DNA of 64,000 nucleotides from assembly GCF_003054445.1 (NCBI RefSeq), contig NC_042508.1:2418001-2482000 (forward strand). The letters run 5' to 3'. This document shows, in pieces, positions 47,319-58,200 of this stretch. Both the position numbers and the translations under genes were made by a program. Positions within the stretch are counted from its first letter, which is position 1, and each line of letters starts with the position of its first letter. Under the pieces are notes generated by a model. The model did no database searches. It saw nothing but the letters and a program-made list of their open reading frames with translations, and had not been told where the DNA came from. The stretch comes from Pichia kudriavzevii. Taxonomy: Eukaryota > Ascomycota > Pichiomycetes > Pichiales > Pichiaceae.

Positions 47319-50300
47319 ATGCCAGAAGACGTGACACGTCGTAACAAGCTTGTGCAGTCTTTTTCGGTGCCGAAGGACGTCAGCAGAGAACTCGCCCAAG
47401 ACGCAGAGGAAGCAACAGATGTGTTTGCAGAACGCAAAAGTGATGGCAGCGTTATAGGAAGCGTTGATGAAAGGAGGGCAACCAAGAGGCAACGTCAGTT
47501 CGACGTAATAAAGGAAAAGATGGATCGGTTAGAAGGTAACCAGGCATCGGATGCTCTTGGAGACGACATAACGGGTGGGATTAATGAGAAATCCCTTGAG
47601 ATACGTCATCGGAGAGATAGAACACCAACAAGAAGAGAAGGAAACGAAAATAGAGATAGGACACCGACCCGCAATGAGATACGAGAGAGTACACCTACCC
47701 GCAGTGAGGTACGAGACAGAACACCCTCCGTAGCAGATAAAGATTGCATACGAAGAGGACGAAAGAGGAGGTTATCGGATGGTGAAAATGATGGCGGTCG
47801 TGCAGATGATGTTGAAGATACAAAGGAGAGGAGTGGAATGGTTCGCCATGAGACTAAAGACATCCCTATTGTAATGGGTATACCCCTTACTAGAGAAAAT
47901 TTGGACAGACTACTGCCTCCAAGTTTCAAAATAGTACCGTTTCCAGATGATTATAAACCGTTGGAAAATTTACCACCAGATATATCTAAATTTGAATCAT
48001 TTGCTTCGACTTCTTCGAAATTATTGGCACTTTCAGATAATTCTTTAGTCGAACAGGAAAAATTTGACCCCAAGCTGATCTACAATCTTCCTGATATGAA
48101 AGATCTGCAGACTTTTACTGAGCTAGATTTTAAGATTTTTGGAAAATTAACTACTCTTAAAGCTAAAAATATACCTGCGTTACCACCAGCAGAACAACTG
48201 GAAATCAAATGTATGAAGCTTATTCTAAAAATTAAAAACGGTACCACGAATGCAAGGAAATTAGCCATGAGAAGCCTTACTGATTCCTCACCGACATTTG
48301 GTCCCGAACTGATATTCAATATCGTCTTACCTTTATTAAGTGATCCACAGTTAGATGAACAGGGAAGGCATTTACTTATTAAGATTATAACTCGAGTAAT
48401 GTTTAAATTAGGTGACTCAATCAGGCCGTTTACCGAGAAAATCCTAATTGTCACTATGCCTTTACTCAATGACGATAACAGCATGGTGAGAACCGAAGGA
48501 AGAGATGTTATTTCCAAATTAACAAAAGTAGTTGGCTTGTATACCATGTTAACTGTGCTTCGCCCGGATCTGAATAATGAAGATGATTACGTTAGGAATA
48601 TGGTAGCCAAGGCTTTTGCTGTCATTGCTAGCTCCTTAGGTATCCAAACTCTAGTTCCTTTTCTAAAAGCCATCTGTCATTCTAAGAAAGATTGGGTTAT
48701 TCGCCAAACAGGCTTAAAAATTATACAACAAATCTCGGTTCTTATGGGCTCCGCAGTTCTACCGTATCTCAATCAACTCGTTCGATGTATCATCACGAAC
48801 CTGGAATACGAGGTTCCTAATATCAGAATTGCAGCAGCCTCCGCTGTAAGTTCTTTAGCTGATGCTTCATTTCCATACGGTTTTGAATCGTTTGAAGTCT
48901 TACTAAAACCTCTATGGAAAGGTCTGAAAATTCACAAAGGAAAAGCGTTGGCACAATTCATAAGAGCACTGGGTAATTTGGTTCCGCTAATGAATGCTGA
49001 AAACGCTAGTTACTATTCATTTGAGTTGCTCAAAATCATGAGAAGAGAATGCGCCTCTGTTGATGATGACATGAAAAGGGCTATATTGACTATTTTTGAA
49101 AAAATATGTAAACCAGACTTAGTTGAAAAACGATTGATTGTGGAAAGTAATATCATTGAGCCCTTCTTCAAAAACTTTTGGGCCAGGAGGATTGCAATGG
49201 ATAAAAAATTCAAAAATCTGTGTATCAATGCGTGTTACGCCTTATCCTTAACAATTGGCTCGGAAGAAGTGATCCTTTCCATACTACCTTCTTTAAAGGA
49301 TGAATCAGAACCATTCAGAAGAATGGCTTTGGAAGTCTCTGATAGAGTTTTAGAATCTTTGGGTAGTTTCGATTTGGATGATAAAACAATTACAAGATTA
49401 CTAAACGGTTTGTTGTACTGTTTTCAACACCAGACTTTGGATAACAAAGCACTCAATTTGATAGTCCTTAACGGATTTGCCAACATTTTGAATAATCTTG
49501 GTATCAGATCGAAGGAGCATATTATGCCTATTATTAGTGTTCTTTTATATAGATTGAAGAACAAAGATGTTGGCATCAGAGAGCAAGCGGCCGATTTTAT
49601 AGCGAGAATATGTGGTGTTTTAAAGATATGCAAAGAAGAAGACTTGCTGATCAGATTAGGCACGATTCTTTATGAATCACTAGGTGAGGTCTATCCTGAT
49701 GTTTTAGGATCAATTTTGAATGCTTTAAGGTGTGTTATTTTGGCAGTTGAAAAAATTGAACTTTTGAATCCCCCTATTTCACAAATATTGTCAACGTTAA
49801 CGCCAATCTTGAAAAATAGACATGAGAAGGTTCAGGAAATGAACATACCTTTGATTGGAGATATAGCCATTAGAGCTCAAGAGTATATTAGTCATAAAGA
49901 ATGGATGAGAATTTCTTTTGAACTGCTAGAAATGCTAAAGGCTTACAAGAAGAGTATTAGAAAAAGTGCCAATAAAACGTTTGGTTTAATTGCTAAGGTT
50001 ATCGGGCCTGCAGATTTATTGGTTGTGCTTTTGAATAATTTGAAAAACCAAGAACGTCAATTACGTGTTTGTACTGCAGTTGCCCTTGGTATAGTTGCTG
50101 ATGTTTGTCTCCCATACACTGTTCTTCCCGCATTAATGAACGAATACAGGTATCCTGATAAGAATGTGCAAAATGGTGTTTTGAAGGCGTTGACGTTTAT
50201 GTTTGAATATATTGGAGAGGTAGGATCTGACTATATCTATGCTTCGACCCCCTTACTATTGGATGCATTGACCGATAGAGATTTAGTGCATAGACAGATT

Positions 50301-50699
50301 GCATCCAGCGTAGTTACGAATATGGCCTTAGGAAGTTATGGCCAAGGATACGAAGATGCCTTTATCAATTTATTGAACTTGATTTGGCCGAACATATTTG
50401 AAACTTCCCCCCATGTTATCACTCAGGTGATGGATTCTATTGACAGTTTAGGTATTGTTCTCGGGAGCGGAATTTTACTAAATTATATATGGATCGGCTT
50501 GTTCCATCCTGCTCGTAAAGTTCGTGAGTGTTATTGGAAGGTTTTCAATAACCTTTACATCACCCAAGGCCACACTATGGTTCAGTACTATCCAAGGTTT
50601 GAGGAAGTTGGTCCTGAACCGTCATCAATACAAGCAGAAGAAAGTACAAAAGAATCATATACTTCTTTCCTGATTGAGGAGCTTGATTTGTGGATTTAA
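47319..50699 (+). CDS. HSH155: U2 snRNP SF3b subunit Hsh155 (SF3B1)
   Basis: Hsh155 is the HEAT-repeat scaffold of SF3b that clamps the intron branch helix during pre-spliceosome assembly. The 1126-residue protein begins with a basic/acidic tail with TP-R repeats (DRTPTRREGN, DRTPTRNEIR, ESTPTRSEVR, DRTPS; about 95-140), the SF3B1 phospho-region that binds other U2 factors. A Prp5/p14-binding-like block then precedes the conserved KFESF and ERQLRVCTAVALGIVADVCLPYTVLP-type HEAT repeats, about 20 in all, ending in TQGHTMVQYYPRF and SFLIEELDLWI. The HEAT part is collinear with S. cerevisiae Hsh155 (971) and human SF3B1. The TP-R repeats make the N-terminus longer than in S. cerevisiae, more like metazoan forms. 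Confidence 0.96.
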   Translation: MPEDVTRRNKLVQSFSVPKDVSRELAQDAEEATDVFAERKSDGSVIGSVDERRATKRQRQFDVIKEKMDRLEGNQASDALGDDITGGINEKSLEIRHRRDRTPTRREGNENRDRTPTRNEIRESTPTRSEVRDRTPSVADKDCIRRGRKRRLSDGENDGGRADDVEDTKERSGMVRHETKDIPIVMGIPLTRENLDRLLPPSFKIVPFPDDYKPLENLPPDISKFESFASTSSKLLALSDNSLVEQEKFDPKLIYNLPDMKDLQTFTELDFKIFGKLTTLKAKNIPALPPAEQLEIKCMKLILKIKNGTTNARKLAMRSLTDSSPTFGPELIFNIVLPLLSDPQLDEQGRHLLIKIITRVMFKLGDSIRPFTEKILIVTMPLLNDDNSMVRTEGRDVISKLTKVVGLYTMLTVLRPDLNNEDDYVRNMVAKAFAVIASSLGIQTLVPFLKAICHSKKDWVIRQTGLKIIQQISVLMGSAVLPYLNQLVRCIITNLEYEVPNIRIAAASAVSSLADASFPYGFESFEVLLKPLWKGLKIHKGKALAQFIRALGNLVPLMNAENASYYSFELLKIMRRECASVDDDMKRAILTIFEKICKPDLVEKRLIVESNIIEPFFKNFWARRIAMDKKFKNLCINACYALSLTIGSEEVILSILPSLKDESEPFRRMALEVSDRVLESLGSFDLDDKTITRLLNGLLYCFQHQTLDNKALNLIVLNGFANILNNLGIRSKEHIMPIISVLLYRLKNKDVGIREQAADFIARICGVLKICKEEDLLIRLGTILYESLGEVYPDVLGSILNALRCVILAVEKIELLNPPISQILSTLTPILKNRHEKVQEMNIPLIGDIAIRAQEYISHKEWMRISFELLEMLKAYKKSIRKSANKTFGLIAKVIGPADLLVVLLNNLKNQERQLRVCTAVALGIVADVCLPYTVLPALMNEYRYPDKNVQNGVLKALTFMFEYIGEVGSDYIYASTPLLLDALTDRDLVHRQIASSVVTNMALGSYGQGYEDAFINLLNLIWPNIFETSPHVITQVMDSIDSLGIVLGSGILLNYIWIGLFHPARKVRECYWKVFNNLYITQGHTMVQYYPRFEEVGPEPSSIQAEESTKESYTSFLIEELDLWI

Positions 50700-51184
50700 G
50701 CTGCTGTTATCTTTGGCGATTCATTGTAGACTAATTTATCTTTTGGTTGTACAAATGCGAAATTCTGTAACATGTTTCATATTTCATGGTATGTTTCATG
50801 TATGTAACCATTTTTGATGTGCTCTGTCTTATTATAGAAAACTATTGGGCCGATCGGCTTAAACCCAGCAGTATCCTCAAGTCATCTGGGATCGAATTGG
50901 GCCCGAAGTTTGCACAAATTGTGAAGTATTGCATCTGAATGCCTTTTGCCTCTTCCTTCATTCAGTTCCACGTTTTTATCACCCAAAACATATTTTTAAA
51001 TTTCAATACTACTACAGAATTTAGGTTATTGAAGACCTAATTCAAATCCAAAGAGTACCTATACGCAGGATAGAGGGATATTGAACAAACAAAGGAAGCA
51101 AACGGAGGGGATAGGGAAAACAACAGAAAAGTGCCAGTTGTCAACCTCTAAAATCTTTCTCCTATAAGATACCAAAGGACCAGA
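50700..51184. promoter_or_regulatory. STE4 promoter with two pheromone-response elements
   Basis: TGTTTCA (reverse complement TGAAACA, the Ste12 pheromone-response element) occurs at 50773-50779 and 50792-50798, 19 bases apart and about 390-410 bases before STE4. The order also overlaps the HSH155 3' region, but two exact sites beside a pheromone-pathway gene are a fitting pair. No gene is seen. Confidence 0.6.
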
Positions 51185-52459
51185 ATGAACATCGAAGTTG
51201 CCCTGCAGAAACAATTTGAGCTTTCCCGGACTCTTAACAATAATGTTAATGTTGCACAGACTGCGTCAAAACAACTTACACTACAGCTAAAGAAAATTAA
51301 ACAAGATAATCAAGATGCTAACTTGAGATCAATGTCAAATAACAATGCTAACGTAATCAATAATTATAGCTTAAATAGTTATAGAACTTTGAAGGGTCAT
51401 TTCGATAAAATCTCAAGTTGTGCGTGGTATCCTGATAGCAAGCACCTCATAAGTTCGTCACAAGATGGATATCTACTAGTTTGGGATACAGTAAAAGGAC
51501 TAAAAAATAACTTGGTTGAATTGGATGACCCGTATGTTATGGGGTGTGACGTAAGCCATGATGGTAAACTGGTTGCAACAGGCGGGTTGGATAACTCATG
51601 CATTGTTCACAAGTTAGGCACAGATATAAAGAATGAAAGCAACAATGGTGGTTTGTTGTCAATTTTGCGAGATCATAAAGAATACATATCCGACTTGTCA
51701 TTTTTGCCTAAATCATCTACACAATTAATCACCTCAAGTGGAGACAAAAGTTGTATTTTATGGGACACTTCAAAAGGAGGATATGTTCGTCATTTTTATG
51801 GGCATTTAGGGGATGTCTTATCCTTAAGTGTTAATAAAAATGATATGAACAATTCCAATCCTAATTTATTTGTAACTTCGTCTAGTGATAAATTAGCAAT
51901 GCTTTGGGATATCAGGGATCCGTTGGCCAGTAGGAAATACTTGGTTAATTCAAAGTTTGACTCGAGTGAAATTGAATTTTTCCCTGATGGTAATTGCTTT
52001 GCATGTGGGTGTGATAATGGATCAATCAAGTTTTTCGACATACGTTGTGATGGTGAGCTATCAAACTACGAAATTGATAAGGTTAGGAAACAGATCAACG
52101 ATTCCAATTTACAAGCTACCATACCAACATATGTTAATTATGACGTTTCGAGCAATAATTCCATTTCAAATACGTTTGATGATCGAAACTCAACTTCAAT
52201 GAGGTCTTTACACAGTAACATCCAAGCTTCGATAGACAATCCCGGGGTCTTGTCGCTAGACTTCTCTAAAAGTGGAAGGCTGATGTTCACATCATATGCC
52301 GAATCGACTTGTATTTTTGTATGGGACACAATAACGGGCGAAATTCTCAATACCTTACAAGGTCATAATGGAGTCGTTAGCAAAGTCAAAATATCTTCCG
52401 ATGGTTTGGGAGTTGCAACTGCTAGTAGAGATGGAACAGTCAAAATATGGTCTGTTTAG
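51185..52459 (+). CDS. STE4: G-protein beta subunit Ste4 (pheromone response)
   Basis: Ste4 with Ste18 is the free Gβγ that starts the mating MAPK cascade through Ste5, Ste20 and Far1. The 424 residues open with the N-terminal helix typical of Gβ (coiled coil that pairs with Gγ, about 1-45) and then seven WD40 repeats. Gβ-type motifs include GHFDKISSCAWYPDSKHLISSSQDGYLLVWD, YVMGCDVSHDGKLVATGGLDN, FVTSSSDKLAMLWDIRD and GHNGVVSKVKISSDGLGVATASRDGTVKIWS at the end. An Asn-rich insert (about 300-345, between repeats 5 and 6) matches the S. cerevisiae insert in position. Length agrees with S. cerevisiae Ste4 (423). The presence of STE4 implies a sexual cycle, at least ancestrally. Confidence 0.95.
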   Translation: MNIEVALQKQFELSRTLNNNVNVAQTASKQLTLQLKKIKQDNQDANLRSMSNNNANVINNYSLNSYRTLKGHFDKISSCAWYPDSKHLISSSQDGYLLVWDTVKGLKNNLVELDDPYVMGCDVSHDGKLVATGGLDNSCIVHKLGTDIKNESNNGGLLSILRDHKEYISDLSFLPKSSTQLITSSGDKSCILWDTSKGGYVRHFYGHLGDVLSLSVNKNDMNNSNPNLFVTSSSDKLAMLWDIRDPLASRKYLVNSKFDSSEIEFFPDGNCFACGCDNGSIKFFDIRCDGELSNYEIDKVRKQINDSNLQATIPTYVNYDVSSNNSISNTFDDRNSTSMRSLHSNIQASIDNPGVLSLDFSKSGRLMFTSYAESTCIFVWDTITGEILNTLQGHNGVVSKVKISSDGLGVATASRDGTVKIWSV

Positions 52460-52693
52460 ATATTTGTATACGTAAGCAACGTATAAGGAAAACCGGCAAG
52501 ATCTATAAACCGAACGCTGTTTTTAGTAGCAATTTTATTACTGTTGCGTTAGTTGCGATTTATTCGGTTTTTAGCACTTGGTTGACATAAGGAAAGATTG
52601 AAAAGTTGGAAGAAAAAAATATGTATAAATATAAGATACAGAGACTATACTAAGAAACAAAGACAGGGAAATAAAAGCCAGGAAGAATGCTGA

Positions 52694-53476
52694 TCATTCA
52701 GCCCTCTTTTTAACATAGTCCCACAAACTTTTCAATAGCGTGTCTGGTAGTGTATATAAGTCCATAGTGAATTCACCATTATCGACGTCGTTTTTAATGT
52801 TCATTTCAGGTGTTCTGTTGTCGTTGATCATCTGCACCACGCCTAGCAAATCATCCTCCTTCAACTTGGTCAATAAGTCTGCCATTTTCTCCAAATCGAC
52901 ACCACCCTTATTAGCTGTTGTTTTGGCCCTTTTCACATTCTTGGAGTCCGCTGTACTTTTCCGTTTCTCTGCTGTAGATGCGGCTGCACCATTGGTACTA
53001 CCACCTGCTGCGGCAGTGTCGGTACCATTTTCAGCGGTTGGATTATTTACATCTGTAATTCCTGGAACGGGGCCTGACTTTGCTAGTTCCTTTAAAAGGT
53101 TTGGCTTGGTTGTATTAATGGTGATTGGCTTGTCAATGACATACTTCTCCTTGTAGAAATTCAAATCATGATTGATCTTCTTGTCGCCACCTTTGTCTAT
53201 CAATGTTAAAGTTATTGGGATATCAAAACCACCCCAACCTTGTTCCATTATAGTGAACGGAGGTTTCTTGAAAACTCTCATGGGATTTGTAAAGGTAGGA
53301 TGCAACGCATACGTGACCTTGTCAAAAATAGTAGCAGGAACTTCAACTCCCTTGTCGTTCACTAAGGATACACTGATAGACCATTCTCTCATGGGGAAAC
53401 CTTCCTGAACTGCAGGAATGTCCTTGAGCACGTGCTGGGTGGTGGTGACTCTGACCGTACGCTTAACTTCAACCAT
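52694..53476 (-). CDS. TAF14: YEATS-domain protein Taf14
   Basis: Taf14 is shared by TFIID, TFIIF, SWI/SNF, INO80, RSC and NuA3; its YEATS domain reads acyl-lysine on histones. From the ATG at 53476 the protein has 260 residues (seven codons further only a GTG opens the frame, and MVEVKRTVRV aligns with the S. cerevisiae start). The YEATS domain (about 1-135) shows PAVQEGFPMREWSISVSLVNDKG, ATIFDKVTYALHPTF, EQGWGGFDIPITL and HDLNFYKEKY. A Thr/Ala/Lys linker follows, then a C-terminal ET domain with hydrophobic leucines (DDLLGVVQMINDNRTPEMN...LYTLPDTLLKSLWDYVKKR) that binds partner peptides. The S. cerevisiae gene has an intron near its start; none is needed here. It converges with STE4. Confidence 0.95.
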   Translation of the reverse strand: MVEVKRTVRVTTTQHVLKDIPAVQEGFPMREWSISVSLVNDKGVEVPATIFDKVTYALHPTFTNPMRVFKKPPFTIMEQGWGGFDIPITLTLIDKGGDKKINHDLNFYKEKYVIDKPITINTTKPNLLKELAKSGPVPGITDVNNPTAENGTDTAAAGGSTNGAAASTAEKRKSTADSKNVKRAKTTANKGGVDLEKMADLLTKLKEDDLLGVVQMINDNRTPEMNIKNDVDNGEFTMDLYTLPDTLLKSLWDYVKKRAE

Positions 53477-54073
53477 ATCTCCTGCTCTTAGCTCCACAGA
53501 TGCTCACAATGTTGGATATGTCCACGATGCTGGCAACAGATGGCCACCCTTGACATGAGATTATAAATCGACGAATCTGGCAAATGTGCACTGGCTGGCC
53601 CAAAAGTGTATTTTCTCTTACTGGTTTCATTTTGTTAGCCAGCTTTTTTTTTTCTCAACTTGAACATGTTTTTCCTCGTTTGGCTCGCCTATCTTTTTCC
53701 TTTGCGTGTTAGGGAGGAGGAGAATGTCCTTTCATTCTGGTCTCTTCTTTTCGGACTACTTCAAACATGCGGCCTTCTTTGTTGTTACTGCTCCCTTGTT
53801 GATACTTCTAACCTATAGAGAAGCTTAGAAGTGTAGCATAGTGGCAATGGAGTAGATTAAGTCTAGTAAACCCAGTAAAACGGTATTTGGACCACACTGG
53901 TGGGCCTCCTTGGTGGCAAACGTCTATGCGAATATGAGAAGACCCGTGTATGGAAAAAAGTTTTCCAGCAGTTGCTGAAAGACAGGTCCACTAAACCAAT
54001 CCAGAGTGGCACTGTGTACCAACTTGTGGCTTTGGGCACTATGAGTATCGGTTATTTCTTTTCTTTGGTCGGC
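53477..54073. promoter_or_regulatory. TAF14 upstream region and unassigned sequence
   Basis: No confident gene. A frame at 53879-54142 on the plus strand lacks an ATG near its start and has one possible membrane segment (YQLVALGTMSIGYFFSLVGYI), unrecognised. GGTGGCAAA at 53912-53920 matches the Rpn4/PACE 9-mer but no proteasome gene adjoins it. The T-tract near 53645-53655 is probably the TAF14 promoter. Confidence 0.3.
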
Positions 54074-54910
54074 TATATTAAAGATAAAACGTCACCCGCA
54101 AGTGAGAGAGAGTTTGAGAGAAGCTTCGGGGGAAGAAGATGATGAACTCGTGCTTATTGCCGTAGTGATAACTCCTGAACCATTTTCCTCCACCTTATTT
54201 GCTGCTACAATATTAGATGCAACAGATACAGTGAGGGTATCTGTTTCTGCAGAAGGTCATATTTTGAGGCCAACATCATCGTCAATGCTTTTACTATTCT
54301 AAGTAGTTGTTTCTTCTGTTGAGCTTGAGACTACATTAGTATAATTTTGTTGGTTACCACTTTTTTCTAACTCCAAAAAAACCTCCTGTCAATATTTGAA
54401 CTATCTCTTGCATATTGCTTGATGATGACGCAACTTGAGCAACAGACTCGGCTATTATTAGAAAATGTTGGAAAAAGCCTGACTTTGTGGTTCACCAAAA
54501 GCTTTTCAACATCAGTTTCAGTTTTCGTCAAAATTACACTACTAACCTTTTCTATTGAATGCAATGTTTTGGTATTTGTTGGGGGTTTGCTATCGTTGAA
54601 CTCAATTTTTAACCTTGTAAACGCTACCATTTGATCTGTTATCTTATGTAAGCCAGAAGATGTAAATCCCCTACTATATGTGCCTTCAGTATTAGCAGTC
54701 AAACTAGAACTTTATTAACGATATAATAACTGTGAAATAAACTGTGATTGAGTTTATAATGCAAAGTACTGTCTGATCATTAGTAACATAATTAACGTTT
54801 TCAGAAGCGGGAAATTTGTCAGGCTTTTCATTCAGTGTCTCATCATTACCGATACTCACAGGTCAAAGCAGGTCTAATAACACTTGCTTGGTATCATCAC
54901 GGTCAGATCC
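54074..54910 (-). pseudogene. relic of a Ser/Thr-rich (cell-surface-like) gene
   Basis: On the minus strand, several separate frames together resemble a Ser/Thr-rich surface protein that has decayed. In descending coordinates there is SIGNDETLNEKPDKFPASEN with TVLCIINSITVYFTVIISL (about 54900-54725), TANTEGTYSRGFTSSGLHK with a following Lys/Thr-rich block, NQQNYTNVVSSSTEETTT, and PSAETDTLTVSVASNIVAAN with AISTSSSSSS before a TAG at about 54074. Stops and frame changes separate them, and no ATG opens a long frame. Composition and the SSSSSS/TETTT runs suggest an adhesin or mannoprotein, not a specific family. Could also be chance open sequence in a spacer; the length over which coding-like peptides occur argues against it. 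Confidence 0.42.
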
Positions 54911-55229
54911 AGTATACTACATCAGTATAAATATCGCCCAGAAACCCTTTTGAATTTCATTAAAACTATTAGCTGTACACTAAACTTAAACTATATAGCA
55001 AAAACTTCAAAGTAAATCAAGCACAAAAGTTTGACAAATTATTGTATAGGTAACTCTAAACTTGTGTATTTACATTGTCTTATCTTAATCTGCCTCTGTG
55101 CTTTGGAAGAAATAGCTGCCAAATATGATCTTTCCTCTCCCCGTTCAAAAACGATCACATCAAACTCGCAATAGCAGTTCGATTCATTCAATACTATTCA
55201 TATAAAAACGCAAAATATATATTTTCTTC
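54911..55229. other. spacer downstream of GDB1
   Basis: About 320 AT-rich bases between the relic and the GDB1 3' end. It contains no gene that I can support. Confidence 0.35.
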
Positions 55230-58200
55230 TTAAACATCAACTTGCCTGAAGCCACGCCCATACTCAAACCACACATCCATGTAAAGGTCTAAAATACATG
55301 AAGCACTCCAAGCTTGAGTAGGACACGAATCTGGGCAAAGGGCTCCGTCTTGATTGGTTAGTTCTGTCAATCCGCTCCATTCACTCTCAGATAACCATTT
55401 TTTATGCTTGCTCAATCTTTTCCAAATTAATTGGTATAAATACTGACTTGGAATGCATTTATCAATAGTGCATCTGTCAATCTCCTCAAAATGAAGCTTT
55501 GCAAAAGCTCTAATAAAGTAACCATATATCCAGACCCATTCAGGCCCTTGGTGATAATTTCTGCCTTTCGAGGTCGCAAAGTCAGAATTATCAATGCCAT
55601 TATGGTAATATGGCCTATAATCATGATCTTGGGGATCCAATGTTTTCAATCCAATTGGACCAGCTAGCACCTTGTCTGTCATTCTTATAGCGACATACGC
55701 ATGCTTTCTTTTGAACAGTTCAGGAGCTACATTATAAGCAATAGGGAAATTTCCTCTTAGTTGATAATCTTCATATTCTTTGGAACTCTTGTAGAGATCC
55801 TTGTAAATTCCTCTTCTGTGAACAGCTTTATTATTGATATCGTAATTCTTATCTTCGCTTGGGTGGGTTGGAATGTAAAAGCATCTTTCAAAATTGTCCA
55901 CAAGCAACTTGTCCCAAGCCTTAAACGTAACTTTGTCGCCATGTTGATTGATCACATGATCGTATTTAAATAGTCCCTTTTCATTCAATTCAATAACAAA
56001 CCTAATGGCACTCTTCATCAACCCGTTGATCTCAATAGCTGCACCATCCCTTGGTGTACCGGGGTATCCTTTGTTACCTGCACACACAGATTCACCCATC
56101 TTATCCATCCATGTACCGCAATTCCATGGATTACCACCAAACACTAACCCATTGTTCCAATCAACGTGGATCTCAACATTAAAGCCTTCATCTCTCATCT
56201 GAGAATCAATCTGAGGCCCTGCATTGGCTTCCCTATATTTGATACCTCTAGCATGTCTAGTTAGAACTTCATAAATAATATCCTCAATTGTAGATTCGGT
56301 TTTGAATGCTCTAGGATCGTCAAATGGAACATAGGTATCATCTAATGGGAATCTTCTCTTGACTGTCTCCTTTAAAATATCTGAACCATTAGGAACTAGT
56401 TCAATATAATCTTGAATAAATTGCAAGTAAAACCAAACAGCATCTCTGGCGTTATACCTTGGTTCCCTTCCAGATCCTAGCAAGTTTGGAATCAAACCAT
56501 GTTTTAGTGTTTTAGCAAAACATAAGATATGATCTCTCGCAACTGAGTACCTCTCTGTGGATAATAGGAGTCCTCTAGCCGAAATAAAAACGTCCCTACC
56601 CCAACATCTCATAAAATCATGGCTGAAATGGGGCAAGCCAGCAGCCAAGGAAGGTATTTGTTTGAAAGGATCAATTGATGCGCTATTTGTTTTTCCAACC
56701 ATTTGGACTGATACCATTGCCAAACTTTGAATGAACACAGTGGAATTTTGAATCATGTCACTCATTAGTTGAAGTGCCCTGAATCTTAGAGCTTCGTAAG
56801 CAACACCAACAATCAAAGCAAAGAATCTTGGAATCAAGAAGTTTGGAGTATCTTTGAGCCTATAAAACCTGGATTCCAACCAGTTCCTAAATTTATGGAT
56901 ATCATTCTCATCATTTTCATAAGGTATTAACCGATTCGACACATAGTCTAGTGCCCACTTCCCTTCCCTCAAATGGTTAGACAAAGGATGGGCTAGTTCA
57001 TTGTTTTCAATAATGTTCTTCAGCAAAGAAACCCAGCCTTGAATTCCAGCATAAACCAGTGGACCATATCCAGGAACATAATATACCCCTGATTCTCCAT
57101 TTGTCGCATCTCTTTCCTCAGACTCGCATCTATATAAAATTGCATTGATATCATTTAGCGTCAAATCTTTAGCAGCTTCAAACGCGCCCGTTCTGACAAA
57201 GTCATCTAAATCAGAACCACAACCAATAGTTTCAGTCGCAACAACTGCGATAGATCCTTGAGGAAAGTATCCTGGTGTGAAGATGGTTGTTGTTGAAGAA
57301 TCTAAATCAAAGTCACACTTCAGTGGATCCAACTTAAGAAGTTCAGTTTTCTTAGGATGAATAAAACCATCTCCTTTAGCTGCACCATCTTCGTAAGACT
57401 TATCCAAAAGAGCATATGAAAACTGGGGAGTTGCTTTCATACCATGCAAAACTATTGGACTCAGAGTTTGATCCCCATCCTGATAAAACTTAGTACGTGC
57501 AACCAGTAGATAGCCTTTACAAGTCTTTGCATTGAATCTATGAATAGTAATGAATTCATTTTCATGATGAACATAAGTTTCATTTCTTTCCATATCGTCA
57601 GTGCTCTGGTTTGCAATATCTTGTCTAATGTCACTTAGGAGTTTCTTCACTTTGGCAATACCCATATCTTTACCATAAGAGTATTTTCTAGTCTCTTTTA
57701 CAACATCTAGCAATTTAGGATAACATTCATCAAAACCCATGGTAGTTCCATTTGCACACGAACAAAAGGCGACTAGGGCGGCAGTTGGAAGAGTGTCTTC
57801 AACAGTTCTTTTCTGGGCTGGCATCTCATTATCATGAGTGCAGTCCATAAAAAGTGCATGTGGCTCATCCGACGTAACTAGTGGTGGGATAGGAACTTCT
57901 GACTTAAATTTAATTTCTTCATCGCATGATTTAAGATACTCAGATTTCTTTGCTGGGTATGCAATTGAATCTAAAGGAATCCACCGGTAAGAGCCAATTG
58001 GTCTACCTCCATGCTTGTGGCATAACCTTGACAATTCTGATACCGAATGGGCTTGCATTGCTTCTCTGATTAGGGAGGAAATTCCTAATTTCTGGACAAA
58101 GATGATATCATATTCTTCACTTCCGGTGAAAAGCTCTGCGGCGACATACAAGTTTGGATTGACTTTTCTGGCAGCATCTAACATTGCAATACCAACATGG

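Noticed and set aside
53912-53920. Rpn4/PACE site GGTGGCAAA
   Set aside because: Exact match, but no proteasome gene is adjacent; one chance 9-mer in 64 kb on two strands is expected.
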